Source of the DNA: Terrisporobacter mayombei | GTDB lineage: Bacteria > Bacillota > Clostridia > Peptostreptococcales > Peptostreptococcaceae | NCBI RefSeq assembly: GCF_014333445.1 | Contig: NZ_JACRYU010000020.1 | Coordinates: 1 to 5,400, forward strand | Length of the DNA stretch: 5,400 nucleotides | Reading direction: 5' to 3' | Shown: positions 1-5,319 of the stretch, in pieces | How the letters are laid out: each line of letters begins with the position of its first letter | Numbering within the stretch: position 1 is the first letter of the stretch | The notes under the pieces: generated by a model | The model's input: the letters and a program-made list of their open reading frames with translations, nothing else | Told to the model about the DNA's origin: nothing | Database searches by the model: none | Position numbers and translations under genes: made by a program

Positions 1-66
1 TAATGGAAACATTAAATGTTAGCAGTTTTGAAAGTACTAACAAAAGTTAATACTTTAAGTAAAGAT
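1..66 (+). other. 23S-5S type rRNA spacer, 3' part
   Basis: This is non-coding spacer just before the 5S gene, presumably transcribed as part of an rRNA operon whose 23S gene would lie left of the window. No 23S sequence or tRNA is visible. Two small structures can be seen. TAATG at 1-5 pairs with CATTA at 10-14 around a GAAA tetraloop. GTTAG at 18-22 pairs with CTAAC at 37-41 around a segment containing TTTTGAAAGT, which resembles the conserved CTTTGAAAA element of Firmicute rRNA spacers. The operon assignment is inferred from position. Confidence 0.6.
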
Positions 67-186
<120 letters not shown>

Positions 187-227
187 ATTTTTTTTTATAA
201 AATAAGAGCCATGTAAAAACCCAACTT

Positions 228-259
228 AAAAAGCCATGTATAGATACATGGCTTTTTTT
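228..259. terminator. Bidirectional intrinsic terminator
   Basis: GCCATGTA at 233-240 pairs perfectly with TACATGGC at 245-252 around a four-base TAGA loop. The stem is extended by A228-232 against T253-257. Because the stem is flanked by A residues on the left and T residues on the right, it gives a U-tailed hairpin in both directions. It can therefore stop the rRNA operon from the left and the aminotransferase transcript from the right; the aminotransferase stop codon is only three bases away. Confidence 0.85.
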
Positions 260-260
260 A

Positions 261-1445
261 TTATTTCATAATTTCTAATATAAACTTTTCTAATCTATTT
301 AGGCCTTCTAAAAACTCTTGTTCACTGCAAGCATAGGATATACGTACATATTCATCTATGCCAAATGCCTTTCCAGGAACAATAGCTACTTTATATTTAG
401 ATAAAAACTCATCACAAAACTCTATAGAGAAACTATCTTTATAGTTATATTTTTTTGCTACCTGAGATAAATCTATAAAAACGTAAAAAGCACCATTAGG
501 ATATACATAATTAACGTATTTCATCGTATCTAGCCTAGAAGTAATTAAATCTCTTCTATTTTTATAAGTTTTAACCATATTATCAACATCTTCTTTACAA
601 TATTTTAATGCACCATATCCTATGTACTGAGATGTTAAAGAAGGATGAGAGATTAAGTGTCCTTGTATTGAACTTATTCCTTTTGCAATTTCTTTATTAG
701 AAGCAGTATATCCTAATCTTAACCCAGTCATTGCTACTGATTTGGCAAATCCATTTACAGTAATAGTTATATCTTTTATATCCTCTCCTAAAGATGCAAC
801 AGAAACAAATTGATTATTATAACAAATTCTTTCATAAATCTCATCAGATAGTATATAGATATTTTTTTCTAAGCATATATTTGCTATATCTAATAATTCT
901 TCTTTTGTATAAACACTTCCAGTAGGATTAGAAGGATTATTTAATAGAAGCATTTTGGTCTTATCTGTAATATATTTTCTTAATAAATCTCCTGTTAATT
1001 TAAAATCATTTTTTTTATCTGTTTCAATTGGTATAGGAACTGCATTAACAAGTTTAGTCATTTCTGAGTAACTAACCCAATATGGCTTTGGGATTAGAAC
1101 TTCATCTCCCGGATCTGTTGTAACTAAAAGAGCATTTGTTATAGCATTTTTTGCGCCACTAGAAAGAACAATTTCATCTACTGAGTAATGGCAGTTATTT
1201 TCTTCTAAAAGTTTTTTGCAAATTTCTTCTCTTAATATAGCTAATCCAGGAACTAAATCATATTTAGTATAGTCTTTATTTAATGAATCAATGCCAGATT
1301 CAACAGCTTTTCTTGGAACATTAAAGTCTGGTTCCCCAATACTTAAACTTATTACGTCTATACCAGAGTCTTTCATACTTTTTACTTTTGAACTTATACC
1401 TATTGTACAAGACGGTGTAATTACATCAAGTCTTTTTGATAACAT
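261..1445 (-). CDS. aspC: Aspartate aminotransferase-like PLP enzyme (class I, Ib type)
   Basis: This is a cytoplasmic fold-type I pyridoxal-phosphate transaminase, probably moving amino groups between aspartate (or a similar amino acid) and 2-oxoglutarate. The 394-residue length is normal for the Bacillus/Thermus-type subgroup. Visible marks are SIGEPDF (35-41), SSGAKNAI (95-102), PYWVSY (121-126, aromatic stacking on PLP), NNPSNPTG (169-176), SDEIY with D201 and Y204, NGFAKS with Schiff-base lysine K235, GLRLGY (241-246), and R368 in VRIS, which should bind the substrate carboxylate. K120 just before PYWVSY may help recognise acidic side chains, as I recall for the Thermus enzyme. The ATG start has AGGAGGT five bases upstream (1451-1457). 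The gene runs head-on toward the upstream rRNA operon and is divergent from nrdD. The family is certain; the exact substrate and the symbol aspC are inferred. Confidence 0.9.
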   Translation of the reverse strand: MLSKRLDVITPSCTIGISSKVKSMKDSGIDVISLSIGEPDFNVPRKAVESGIDSLNKDYTKYDLVPGLAILREEICKKLLEENNCHYSVDEIVLSSGAKNAITNALLVTTDPGDEVLIPKPYWVSYSEMTKLVNAVPIPIETDKKNDFKLTGDLLRKYITDKTKMLLLNNPSNPTGSVYTKEELLDIANICLEKNIYILSDEIYERICYNNQFVSVASLGEDIKDITITVNGFAKSVAMTGLRLGYTASNKEIAKGISSIQGHLISHPSLTSQYIGYGALKYCKEDVDNMVKTYKNRRDLITSRLDTMKYVNYVYPNGAFYVFIDLSQVAKKYNYKDSFSIEFCDEFLSKYKVAIVPGKAFGIDEYVRISYACSEQEFLEGLNRLEKFILEIMK

Positions 1446-1475
1446 ATAATACCTCCTTTTTAATATATACTAATT

Positions 1476-1505
1476 ATCATATAGTAAAATAACTTAAAAT
1501 GTCAT
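1476..1505 (-). promoter_or_regulatory. Probable sigma-A promoter of the aminotransferase gene
   Basis: Read on the minus strand, ATGACA (1500-1505) as a -35 and TATGAT (1476-1481) as a -10 each match the consensus at five of six bases and are separated by 18 bases. The start of transcription would fall near 1469, giving a leader of about 24 bases that carries the AGGAGGT ribosome binding site. The surroundings are extremely AT-rich, so chance matches are likely; another TATAAT-like box lies further upstream (1531-1536). Confidence 0.5.
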
Positions 1506-1575
1506 AAGATAATTAAATTTATCTATAAAAATTATAAAAAAATATAATAGACATCAATCCCTTACAAATACTTAC

Positions 1576-1615
1576 ATTGAAAATATATCCTTTATGAAAG
1601 TGTAGTATTTTCAAT
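1576..1615. repeat. Perfect 10-bp inverted repeat in the divergent intergenic region
   Basis: ATTGAAAATA at 1576-1585 is the exact reverse complement of TATTTTCAAT at 1606-1615. Between the arms lies a small inner CTTT-ATG-AAAG hairpin (1590-1600). The arms are centred 30 bp apart, close to three helical turns. It could be an operator for a dimeric regulator or an RNA hairpin. There is no T-run after it, so it is not a terminator. It matches no regulator site that I recognise. Confidence 0.4.
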
Positions 1616-1627
1616 AATTACAAAAAT

Positions 1628-1656
1628 TTGACTAAAAATAGTAAGTTTGCTAATCT
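1628..1656 (+). promoter_or_regulatory. Candidate plus-strand promoter upstream of nrdD
   Basis: TTGACT (1628-1633) is a five-of-six match to the -35 consensus. Seventeen bases later lies TAATCT (1651-1656), a weak -10 that is preceded by TG at 1648-1649 in the extended -10 position. Transcription would start near 1663, giving nrdD a leader of about 120 bases that includes the terminator-like hairpin at 1683-1712 and both NrdR boxes. The weak -10 keeps confidence low. Confidence 0.35.
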
Positions 1657-1682
1657 TATATAAAAGAAACAAAATAAAAATA

Positions 1683-1712
1683 CCCTTTAACATAGTTAAA
1701 GGGAATTTTTTT
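1683..1712 (+). terminator. Terminator-like hairpin in the nrdD upstream region
   Basis: CCCTTTAAC at 1683-1691 pairs perfectly over nine bases with GTTAAAGGG at 1695-1703 around an ATA loop, and a run of seven T residues follows at 1706-1712. This is the form of an intrinsic terminator on the plus strand. No complete gene lies upstream on that strand. It would therefore end a short leader or small RNA, act as an attenuator for nrdDG, or insulate the operon from stray transcription. The tract on the left is A-rich, so a weaker reverse-direction activity is possible. Confidence 0.65.
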
Positions 1713-1720
1713 AAGAATAT

Positions 1721-1736
1721 ATACTATATATAGTGG
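1721..1736. promoter_or_regulatory. NrdR box 1
   Basis: The 16-bp site ATACTATATATAGTGG contains the palindrome ACTATATATAGT (1723-1734), which fits the NrdR operator pattern of ribonucleotide reductase genes. NrdR is a zinc-finger/ATP-cone repressor that shuts nrd operons down when deoxynucleotides are plentiful. The site overlaps a -10-like TATACT (1720-1725); a poor -35 (TTAAAG, 1696-1701) lies 18 bases before it. Repression by covering the promoter is the simplest reading. Confidence 0.8.
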
Positions 1737-1752
1737 TTAATATATACTATGT

Positions 1753-1768
1753 ATACTATATATAGTAA
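1753..1768. promoter_or_regulatory. NrdR box 2
   Basis: ATACTATATATAGTAA carries the same 12-bp palindrome as box 1 (here 1755-1766). The two palindromes are centred exactly 32 bp apart, with a 16-bp linker between the 16-mers. This puts both on the same face of the helix, the known arrangement for cooperative NrdR binding. The box ends two bases before the AGGAGG of nrdD, so it lies in or at the edge of the leader. An additional TATACTAT half-site lies at 1743-1750 in the linker. Confidence 0.8.
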
Positions 1769-1770
1769 TT

Positions 1771-1778
1771 AGGAGGGG
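1771..1778 (+). promoter_or_regulatory. Ribosome binding site that fixes the nrdD TTG start
   Basis: AGGAGGGG sits six bases before the TTG at 1785. It is an almost ideal Shine-Dalgarno sequence and supports a TTG start. The next in-frame ATG codes for residue 107, inside the protein and after the ATP-cone domain, so no ATG start is possible without losing a conserved domain. Confidence 0.85.
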
Positions 1779-1784
1779 TTTTAA

Positions 1785-4136
1785 TTGGTAGAATATATAA
1801 AAAAAAGGGATGGCAGAATTATAAAATTTAATGATGATAGAATTACAAGGGCCATTTTTTTAGCTGCTAGTGAAGTTGCAAAAGATGAAGGAGTTGCACC
1901 TAGTTATCAGGTAGCAGAGGAAATCACCCAAAATGTAATTAAAATATTGAACTCTAAATATAGAGACACTATTCCAGGAGTTGAAGACGTACAAAATATT
2001 GTAGTTAAAGTATTAATAGAAGAAGGTCATGCTAGAACTAGTGAAAAATATATTACTTATAGAAATGAAAGAAGCAGAATTAGAAATTCTAGAACTAGAT
2101 TGATGAAATCTATAAGTGAGATAACTTTTGAAGATGCTAGTGATGCAAATATAAAAAGAGAAAATGCTAATATAGATGGGAATACGGCAATGGGGACAAT
2201 GCTTCAGTATGGTAGTGCAGTATCAAAAGAATTTTGTAAAACATTTATATTAAAACCAGAACATGTTCTTGCTCATGAGAAAGGTGATATACATATACAT
2301 GATATGGACTTTTTAAATATGGGAACTTTAACATGTTGCCAAATTAGATTAGATAATCTGTTTAAAGATGGTTTTTCAACAGGTCATGGATTTTTGAGAG
2401 AACCAAATAGTATTATGAGTTATGGAGCACTTGCTGCAATAGCTATCCAGAGTAATCAAAATGATCAACATGGAGGTCAAAGTATACCTTTCTTTGATTA
2501 CGATATGTCAAAAGGAGTATATAAAACTTTTAGAAAATCGTATATAGATAACTTATCAAAAGGGCTTGAGTTGTTGTTAGGAAAGAATGATTATGAAAAA
2601 TTAAAAGAGATAGTATATACTACAGAAAAACACACTCAAAATAAAGTTGGATTAAAGCAAAGTGAAGAGTATAAGAATACAGAACGTAAAAAACTAATAA
2701 ATGAATTTAATATAGATGAAGAGTTAGCCAGAAAAATACAAGACTTTGCTTATAATAATGCATATAAAGAAACTGATAGACAAACTTATCAATCAATGGA
2801 GGGATTTATACATAATTTAAATACTATGCACTCTAGGGCTGGAGCTCAAGTGCCTTTTTCAAGTATAAACTTTGGAACAGATATATCTCCAGAAGGCAGA
2901 ATGGTAAGTAAAAACTTATTGTTATCTATGGAAAAAGGATTAGGCAATGGAGAAACTGCAATATTTCCTATATTAATATTTAAAGTAAAAGAGGGTATTA
3001 ATTTAAATCAAAGTGATCCTAACTACGATTTATTTAAATTATCATGCAGAGTTTCAGCTAAAAGATTGTTTCCAAACTTTAGTTTCTTAGATGCTCCATT
3101 TAATAAAAAATATTATCAAGAAGGAAATCCAGAAACAGAAGCAACTTATATGGGATGCAGAACAAGGGTAATGAGTAATGTATGTGGAGATAATCAAGCT
3201 AGTGGAAGAGGAAACTTATCTTTTACTACTATAAATTTACCAAGATTAGGTATAAAACATGGGATATTAAAAAATAATAAAGCTGATTTAGACGGATTTT
3301 TTAAAGAATTAGATGAGAAGATCGATTTAGTAATAGATGAATTGTTAGAAAGAATGCAGATACAAGCAAATAAAAAGGTTAAAAACTTTCCTTTTCTAAT
3401 GGGGCAAGGAGTGTGGAAGGGCTCTGAGGATCTTGGAGCAGAAGATAAATTAGAAGAAGTAATTAAACAAGGAACTTTAACTCTAGGTTTTATAGGATTA
3501 GCAGAGTGTTTAATTGCATTAACAGGAAAACATCATGGTGAAAGCGATGAATCTCAAGAACTAGGATTGAGAATAATATCCCATATGAGACAGAGAATGG
3601 ATGAAGCATCAAAGAAATATAACTTGAATTTTTCTCTAATAGCTACACCAGCAGAAGGGCTTTCAGGGAGATTTACTTCAATAGATAAGAAACTATATGG
3701 AAATATAAAAGGTATAACTGACAAAGAATATTATACTAACTCATTCCATGTGCCAGTGTATTACGAAATAAGTGCATACGATAAGATAAAGAAAGAAGCA
3801 CCATATCATACTTTGACAAATGGAGGACATATAACATATGTAGAGCTAGATGGCGATACATCAAATAACCTAGAAGCATTTGAAACTATTATAAAGGCAA
3901 TGAAAGAATTAGGTATAGGTTATGGAAGTGTAAATCATCCAGTTGATAGAGACCCTATATGTGGATATTCAGGCGTAATAGAAGGAGAGATATGTCCTAA
4001 TTGCGGAAGAAATGAATATAACAGTAATATTAAATTTGAAAGAATAAGAAGAATAACAGGATATTTAGTAGGAACAGTTGATAGATTTAATGATGCTAAA
4101 AAAGCAGAAGTAAGAGATAGGGTAAAACACAGATAA
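1785..4136 (+). CDS. nrdD: Anaerobic ribonucleoside-triphosphate reductase, class III
   Basis: NrdD is the cytoplasmic glycyl-radical enzyme that reduces ribonucleoside triphosphates to dNTPs without oxygen, usually with formate as reductant. An N-terminal ATP-cone (about residues 3-92, with KRDGRIIKF) senses ATP/dATP. The catalytic barrel shows the cysteine pair in TCCQ (C184/C185), equivalent to the thiyl-radical loop, and a second active-site cysteine C458 in MGCRTR. The C-terminal glycyl-radical motif RRITGYLVG puts the radical on G759. Before it is a zinc site with C726, C737 and C740; the first knuckle has only one cysteine, and H718 may supply another ligand. At 783 residues it is somewhat longer than the E. 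coli enzyme (about 710). nrdG follows after 20 bases. Regulation by NrdR is indicated by two upstream boxes. The cysteine pattern alone does not settle which electron donor is used. Confidence 0.97.
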   Translation: MVEYIKKRDGRIIKFNDDRITRAIFLAASEVAKDEGVAPSYQVAEEITQNVIKILNSKYRDTIPGVEDVQNIVVKVLIEEGHARTSEKYITYRNERSRIRNSRTRLMKSISEITFEDASDANIKRENANIDGNTAMGTMLQYGSAVSKEFCKTFILKPEHVLAHEKGDIHIHDMDFLNMGTLTCCQIRLDNLFKDGFSTGHGFLREPNSIMSYGALAAIAIQSNQNDQHGGQSIPFFDYDMSKGVYKTFRKSYIDNLSKGLELLLGKNDYEKLKEIVYTTEKHTQNKVGLKQSEEYKNTERKKLINEFNIDEELARKIQDFAYNNAYKETDRQTYQSMEGFIHNLNTMHSRAGAQVPFSSINFGTDISPEGRMVSKNLLLSMEKGLGNGETAIFPILIFKVKEGINLNQSDPNYDLFKLSCRVSAKRLFPNFSFLDAPFNKKYYQEGNPETEATYMGCRTRVMSNVCGDNQASGRGNLSFTTINLPRLGIKHGILKNNKADLDGFFKELDEKIDLVIDELLERMQIQANKKVKNFPFLMGQGVWKGSEDLGAEDKLEEVIKQGTLTLGFIGLAECLIALTGKHHGESDESQELGLRIISHMRQRMDEASKKYNLNFSLIATPAEGLSGRFTSIDKKLYGNIKGITDKEYYTNSFHVPVYYEISAYDKIKKEAPYHTLTNGGHITYVELDGDTSNNLEAFETIIKAMKELGIGYGSVNHPVDRDPICGYSGVIEGEICPNCGRNEYNSNIKFERIRRITGYLVGTVDRFNDAKKAEVRDRVKHR

Positions 4137-4139
4137 TTT

Positions 4140-4145
4140 GGAAGG
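4140..4145 (+). promoter_or_regulatory. Ribosome binding site deciding the nrdG start
   Basis: GGAAGG lies 11 bases before ATG at 4157 but only two bases before an in-frame GTG at 4148. Two bases is too close for initiation, so the ATG is preferred even though 11 is slightly long. The resulting N-terminus, MKVRLASDI, also looks like that of related activases. Confidence 0.6.
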
Positions 4146-4156
4146 TTGTGGTTTAT

Positions 4157-4696
4157 ATGAAGGTTAGGTTAGCATCAGATATATATTATGATAGTATAGT
4201 TGATGGGCCAGGACTTAGAATGGTTATATGGACACAGGGGTGTATACATAATTGTTATAAATGTCATAACCCTCAAACACATAATTTAGATGGAGGAATT
4301 ATAGTCGACACAGACTATATCATAGAAAGAATAAAAGGTTTGAAATTACAAAAAGGAATAACATTATCAGGTGGAGAACCATTTTTACAACCTAAAGCAT
4401 TATCGATTATATCTAAAGCTGCAAAAGAAAATAATTTGGATGTCTGGGCTTATACAGGTTTTACATTTGAGCAATTAACTAGTAGGTGTAACCCCTTGTA
4501 TTTAGATAATGTAAATTTATTAAAATATATTGATGTTTTAGTAGATGGTAAATTTATATTTGAAGAAAAAAATATAGAATTAAAGTTTAGAGGTTCTAGT
4601 AATCAAAGGATAATTAATGTTCAAAAGAGCTTGGCTGATAATGAAGTGGTATTAAAATATGAATTCATGGAACCGGACTTACATGTTGCCAAATAG
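4157..4696 (+). CDS. nrdG: Anaerobic ribonucleotide reductase activating protein (radical SAM)
   Basis: NrdG uses a [4Fe-4S] cluster and S-adenosylmethionine to abstract a hydrogen from the C-terminal glycine of NrdD, creating its glycyl radical. It acts in the cytoplasm in a complex with NrdD. With the ATG start the protein has 179 residues, a usual length. Visible marks are DGPGLR (16-21), the radical-SAM cluster motif C29-x3-C33-x2-C36 followed by HNPQTH, the SAM-binding SGGEP (71-75), DGKF (130-133) and FRGSSNQRIINV (144-155), all typical of the family. It is translated with nrdD as the second gene of the operon; a hairpin terminator begins six bases after its stop. A GTG nine bases further upstream would add three residues but fits the ribosome binding site poorly. 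Confidence 0.96.
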   Translation: MKVRLASDIYYDSIVDGPGLRMVIWTQGCIHNCYKCHNPQTHNLDGGIIVDTDYIIERIKGLKLQKGITLSGGEPFLQPKALSIISKAAKENNLDVWAYTGFTFEQLTSRCNPLYLDNVNLLKYIDVLVDGKFIFEEKNIELKFRGSSNQRIINVQKSLADNEVVLKYEFMEPDLHVAK

Positions 4697-4701
4697 AAAT
4701 T

Positions 4702-4740
4702 TAGAAAGAAAGTAATGTTTCTTATTACTTTCTTTCTATT
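4702..4740 (+). terminator. Terminator of the nrdDG operon
   Basis: A perfect 15-bp stem is formed by 4702-4716 (TAGAAAGAAAGTAAT) and 4724-4738 around a seven-base loop (4717-4723). One arm is nearly all purine and the other nearly all pyrimidine. The following tail (TTTATATT) is only partly T, so it is a low-GC terminator whose length replaces GC strength. It separates nrdG from the rRNA promoters downstream. Confidence 0.75.
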
Positions 4741-4777
4741 TATATTAAAATTGATATAAATTTAATTTAAAAAATAG

Positions 4778-4872
4778 TGTGAATAAATGAGAATAAAATG
4801 TGGATAAAATAATATAAGTTTAGTAATATCTTGTAAATATCAATATATATATAAATGTGGAAATGTGGATAA
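4778..4872 (-). promoter_or_regulatory. Cluster of DnaA-box-like sequences
   Basis: Read on the minus strand there are two exact TTATCCACA sequences (4799-4807 and 4864-4872), one TTATTCACA (4778-4786, still within the TTATNCACA consensus) and a degenerate ATTTCCACA (4856-4864) directly abutting the last perfect box. All four point the same way. DnaA is the replication initiator and also a transcription regulator. The stretch between boxes is almost pure A/T. The block sits between the nrdDG terminator and the first rRNA promoter, 55 bases before its -35. Whether DnaA binds here is inferred from the motif only. Confidence 0.5.
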
Positions 4873-4926
4873 AAAATAGTATGTCTTATAGGTCAAAAAT
4901 ACATAAAAAAATATTTAAAAAAGGTG

Positions 4927-4955
4927 TTGACGATATGATTCTAACCTGGTATAGT
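4927..4955 (+). promoter_or_regulatory. rRNA promoter P1
   Basis: TTGACG (4927-4932) and TATAGT (4950-4955) are separated by 17 bases, with TG at 4947-4948 giving an extended -10. A-rich tracts at about 4893-4922 resemble an UP element for the RNA polymerase alpha subunit. Transcription should start near 4961-4962. It is the first of three similar promoters ahead of the rRNA operon. Confidence 0.8.
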
Positions 4956-4960
4956 AATAC

Positions 4961-4981
4961 TTGTCCTTGAGACAGGGACAA
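4961..4981 (+). other. Small hairpin at the predicted 5' end of the P1 transcript
   Basis: TTGTCC at 4961-4966 pairs with GGACAA at 4976-4981, with a possible extra U-G pair (4967/4975) and a seven-base loop. It lies right at the predicted P1 start point. There is no T-run after it, so it is not a terminator. A role in transcript stability or escape from the promoter is speculative. Confidence 0.4.
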
Positions 4982-5012
4982 AACAGCAACAGAAAAACTT
5001 CAAAAAAAGTTG

Positions 5013-5041
5013 TTGACGAATGAATCGTAAGATGATAAAGT
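5013..5041 (+). promoter_or_regulatory. rRNA promoter P2
   Basis: TTGACG (5013-5018) is followed after 17 bases by TAAAGT (5036-5041), with TG at 5033-5034 in the extended -10 position. Upstream is the A-tract module AAAAAAGTTGTTGAC (5003-5017), repeated exactly at P3. The TATAAC box just after (5041-5046) would need a spacer of 22 bases and is not used in this reading. Confidence 0.7.
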
Positions 5042-5094
5042 ATAACTTATTGATGCGATACATAACAACTGAAAAAAAGTTTTGAAAAAAGTTG

Positions 5095-5123
5095 TTGACA
5101 AAGAAAAAAAGTTTTGGTAAAAT
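5095..5123 (+). promoter_or_regulatory. rRNA promoter P3, closest to 16S
   Basis: A perfect TTGACA (5095-5100), a 17-base spacer, and TAAAAT (5118-5123) with TG at 5115-5116 make this the best match of the three promoters. Its upstream side has the same 15-base A-tract module as P2 (5085-5099) and an inverted repeat, AACAACT at 5064-5070 with AGTTGTT at 5090-5096, that overlaps the -35. Start of transcription is expected near 5129-5130, about 190 bases before 16S. Confidence 0.85.
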
Positions 5124-5129
5124 TAAAAA

Positions 5130-5319
5130 GCTGAAACAAGCAAGTAAGAACTTTGAAAATTAAACAGTAGGTTAACATAAATTAATTCTTTAAGAATTAG
5201 ACACAAACAAACCAAGCCAGATATTCAGATAATGATTAGTCTGAGCAGGTAACAACTTTTATTGAGCAACGGGACATGAGCTAAGCGAATGGACGTTGGC
5301 GATATAAAGTGCAAACTTT
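5130..5319 (+). other. rRNA operon leader
   Basis: This transcribed leader lies between P3 and 16S and has no reading frame worth calling. It carries short hairpins: TAATTC/GAATTA (5183-5199), TCAGA/TCTGA (5225-5244), CAACG/CGTTG enclosing 5272-5293, and a GCAA-tetraloop hairpin at 5304-5321 that reaches the 16S end. Such elements usually guide antitermination, folding and processing by RNase III-type enzymes. Assignment of individual roles is inference. Confidence 0.65.
5147..5159 (+). promoter_or_regulatory. boxA-like antitermination element
   Basis: AGAACTTTGAAAA closely resembles the conserved Firmicute rRNA-leader sequence ending in CTTTGAAAA, which acts as boxA for the Nus-factor antitermination complex. 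It lies about 20 bases after the P3 start, the expected place. A weaker relative (TTTTGAAAGT) occurs in the spacer before 5S at 26-35. Confidence 0.6.

Noticed and set aside
1..66. tRNA gene or the 3' end of 23S rRNA before 5S
   Set aside because: No cloverleaf, no TTCGA-type T-loop and no recognisable 23S terminal sequence is present.
1446..1680. Riboswitch, T-box or small gene in the divergent intergenic region
   Set aside because: No conserved riboswitch core, T-box motif or reading frame with a ribosome binding site is visible; ATG codons there run into stops within a few codons.
1718..1768. Reading the repeated TATACTAT units as a simple AT repeat or a CRISPR-like array
   Set aside because: The two palindromes are exact, spaced 32 bp apart and sit before nrdD, which fits NrdR boxes far better; a CRISPR array would need longer repeats and unique spacers.
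2331..2344. A 14-base direct repeat, ACATGTTGCCAAAT, shared by the nrdD catalytic-cysteine codons and the 3' end of nrdG (4681-4694)
   Set aside because: The two copies are in different reading frames and the flanks do not continue the match. One such pair in this amount of AT-rich DNA is plausible by chance.
4148..4156. GTG start for nrdG three codons upstream of the ATG
   Set aside because: It lies only two bases after the GGAAGG, too close for initiation, and the added residues are not typical of the family.
5041..5046. TATAAC as the -10 of promoter P2
   Set aside because: The spacer from TTGACG would be 22 bases; TAAAGT at 5036 with 17 bases and an extended TG fits the pattern of P1 and P3.
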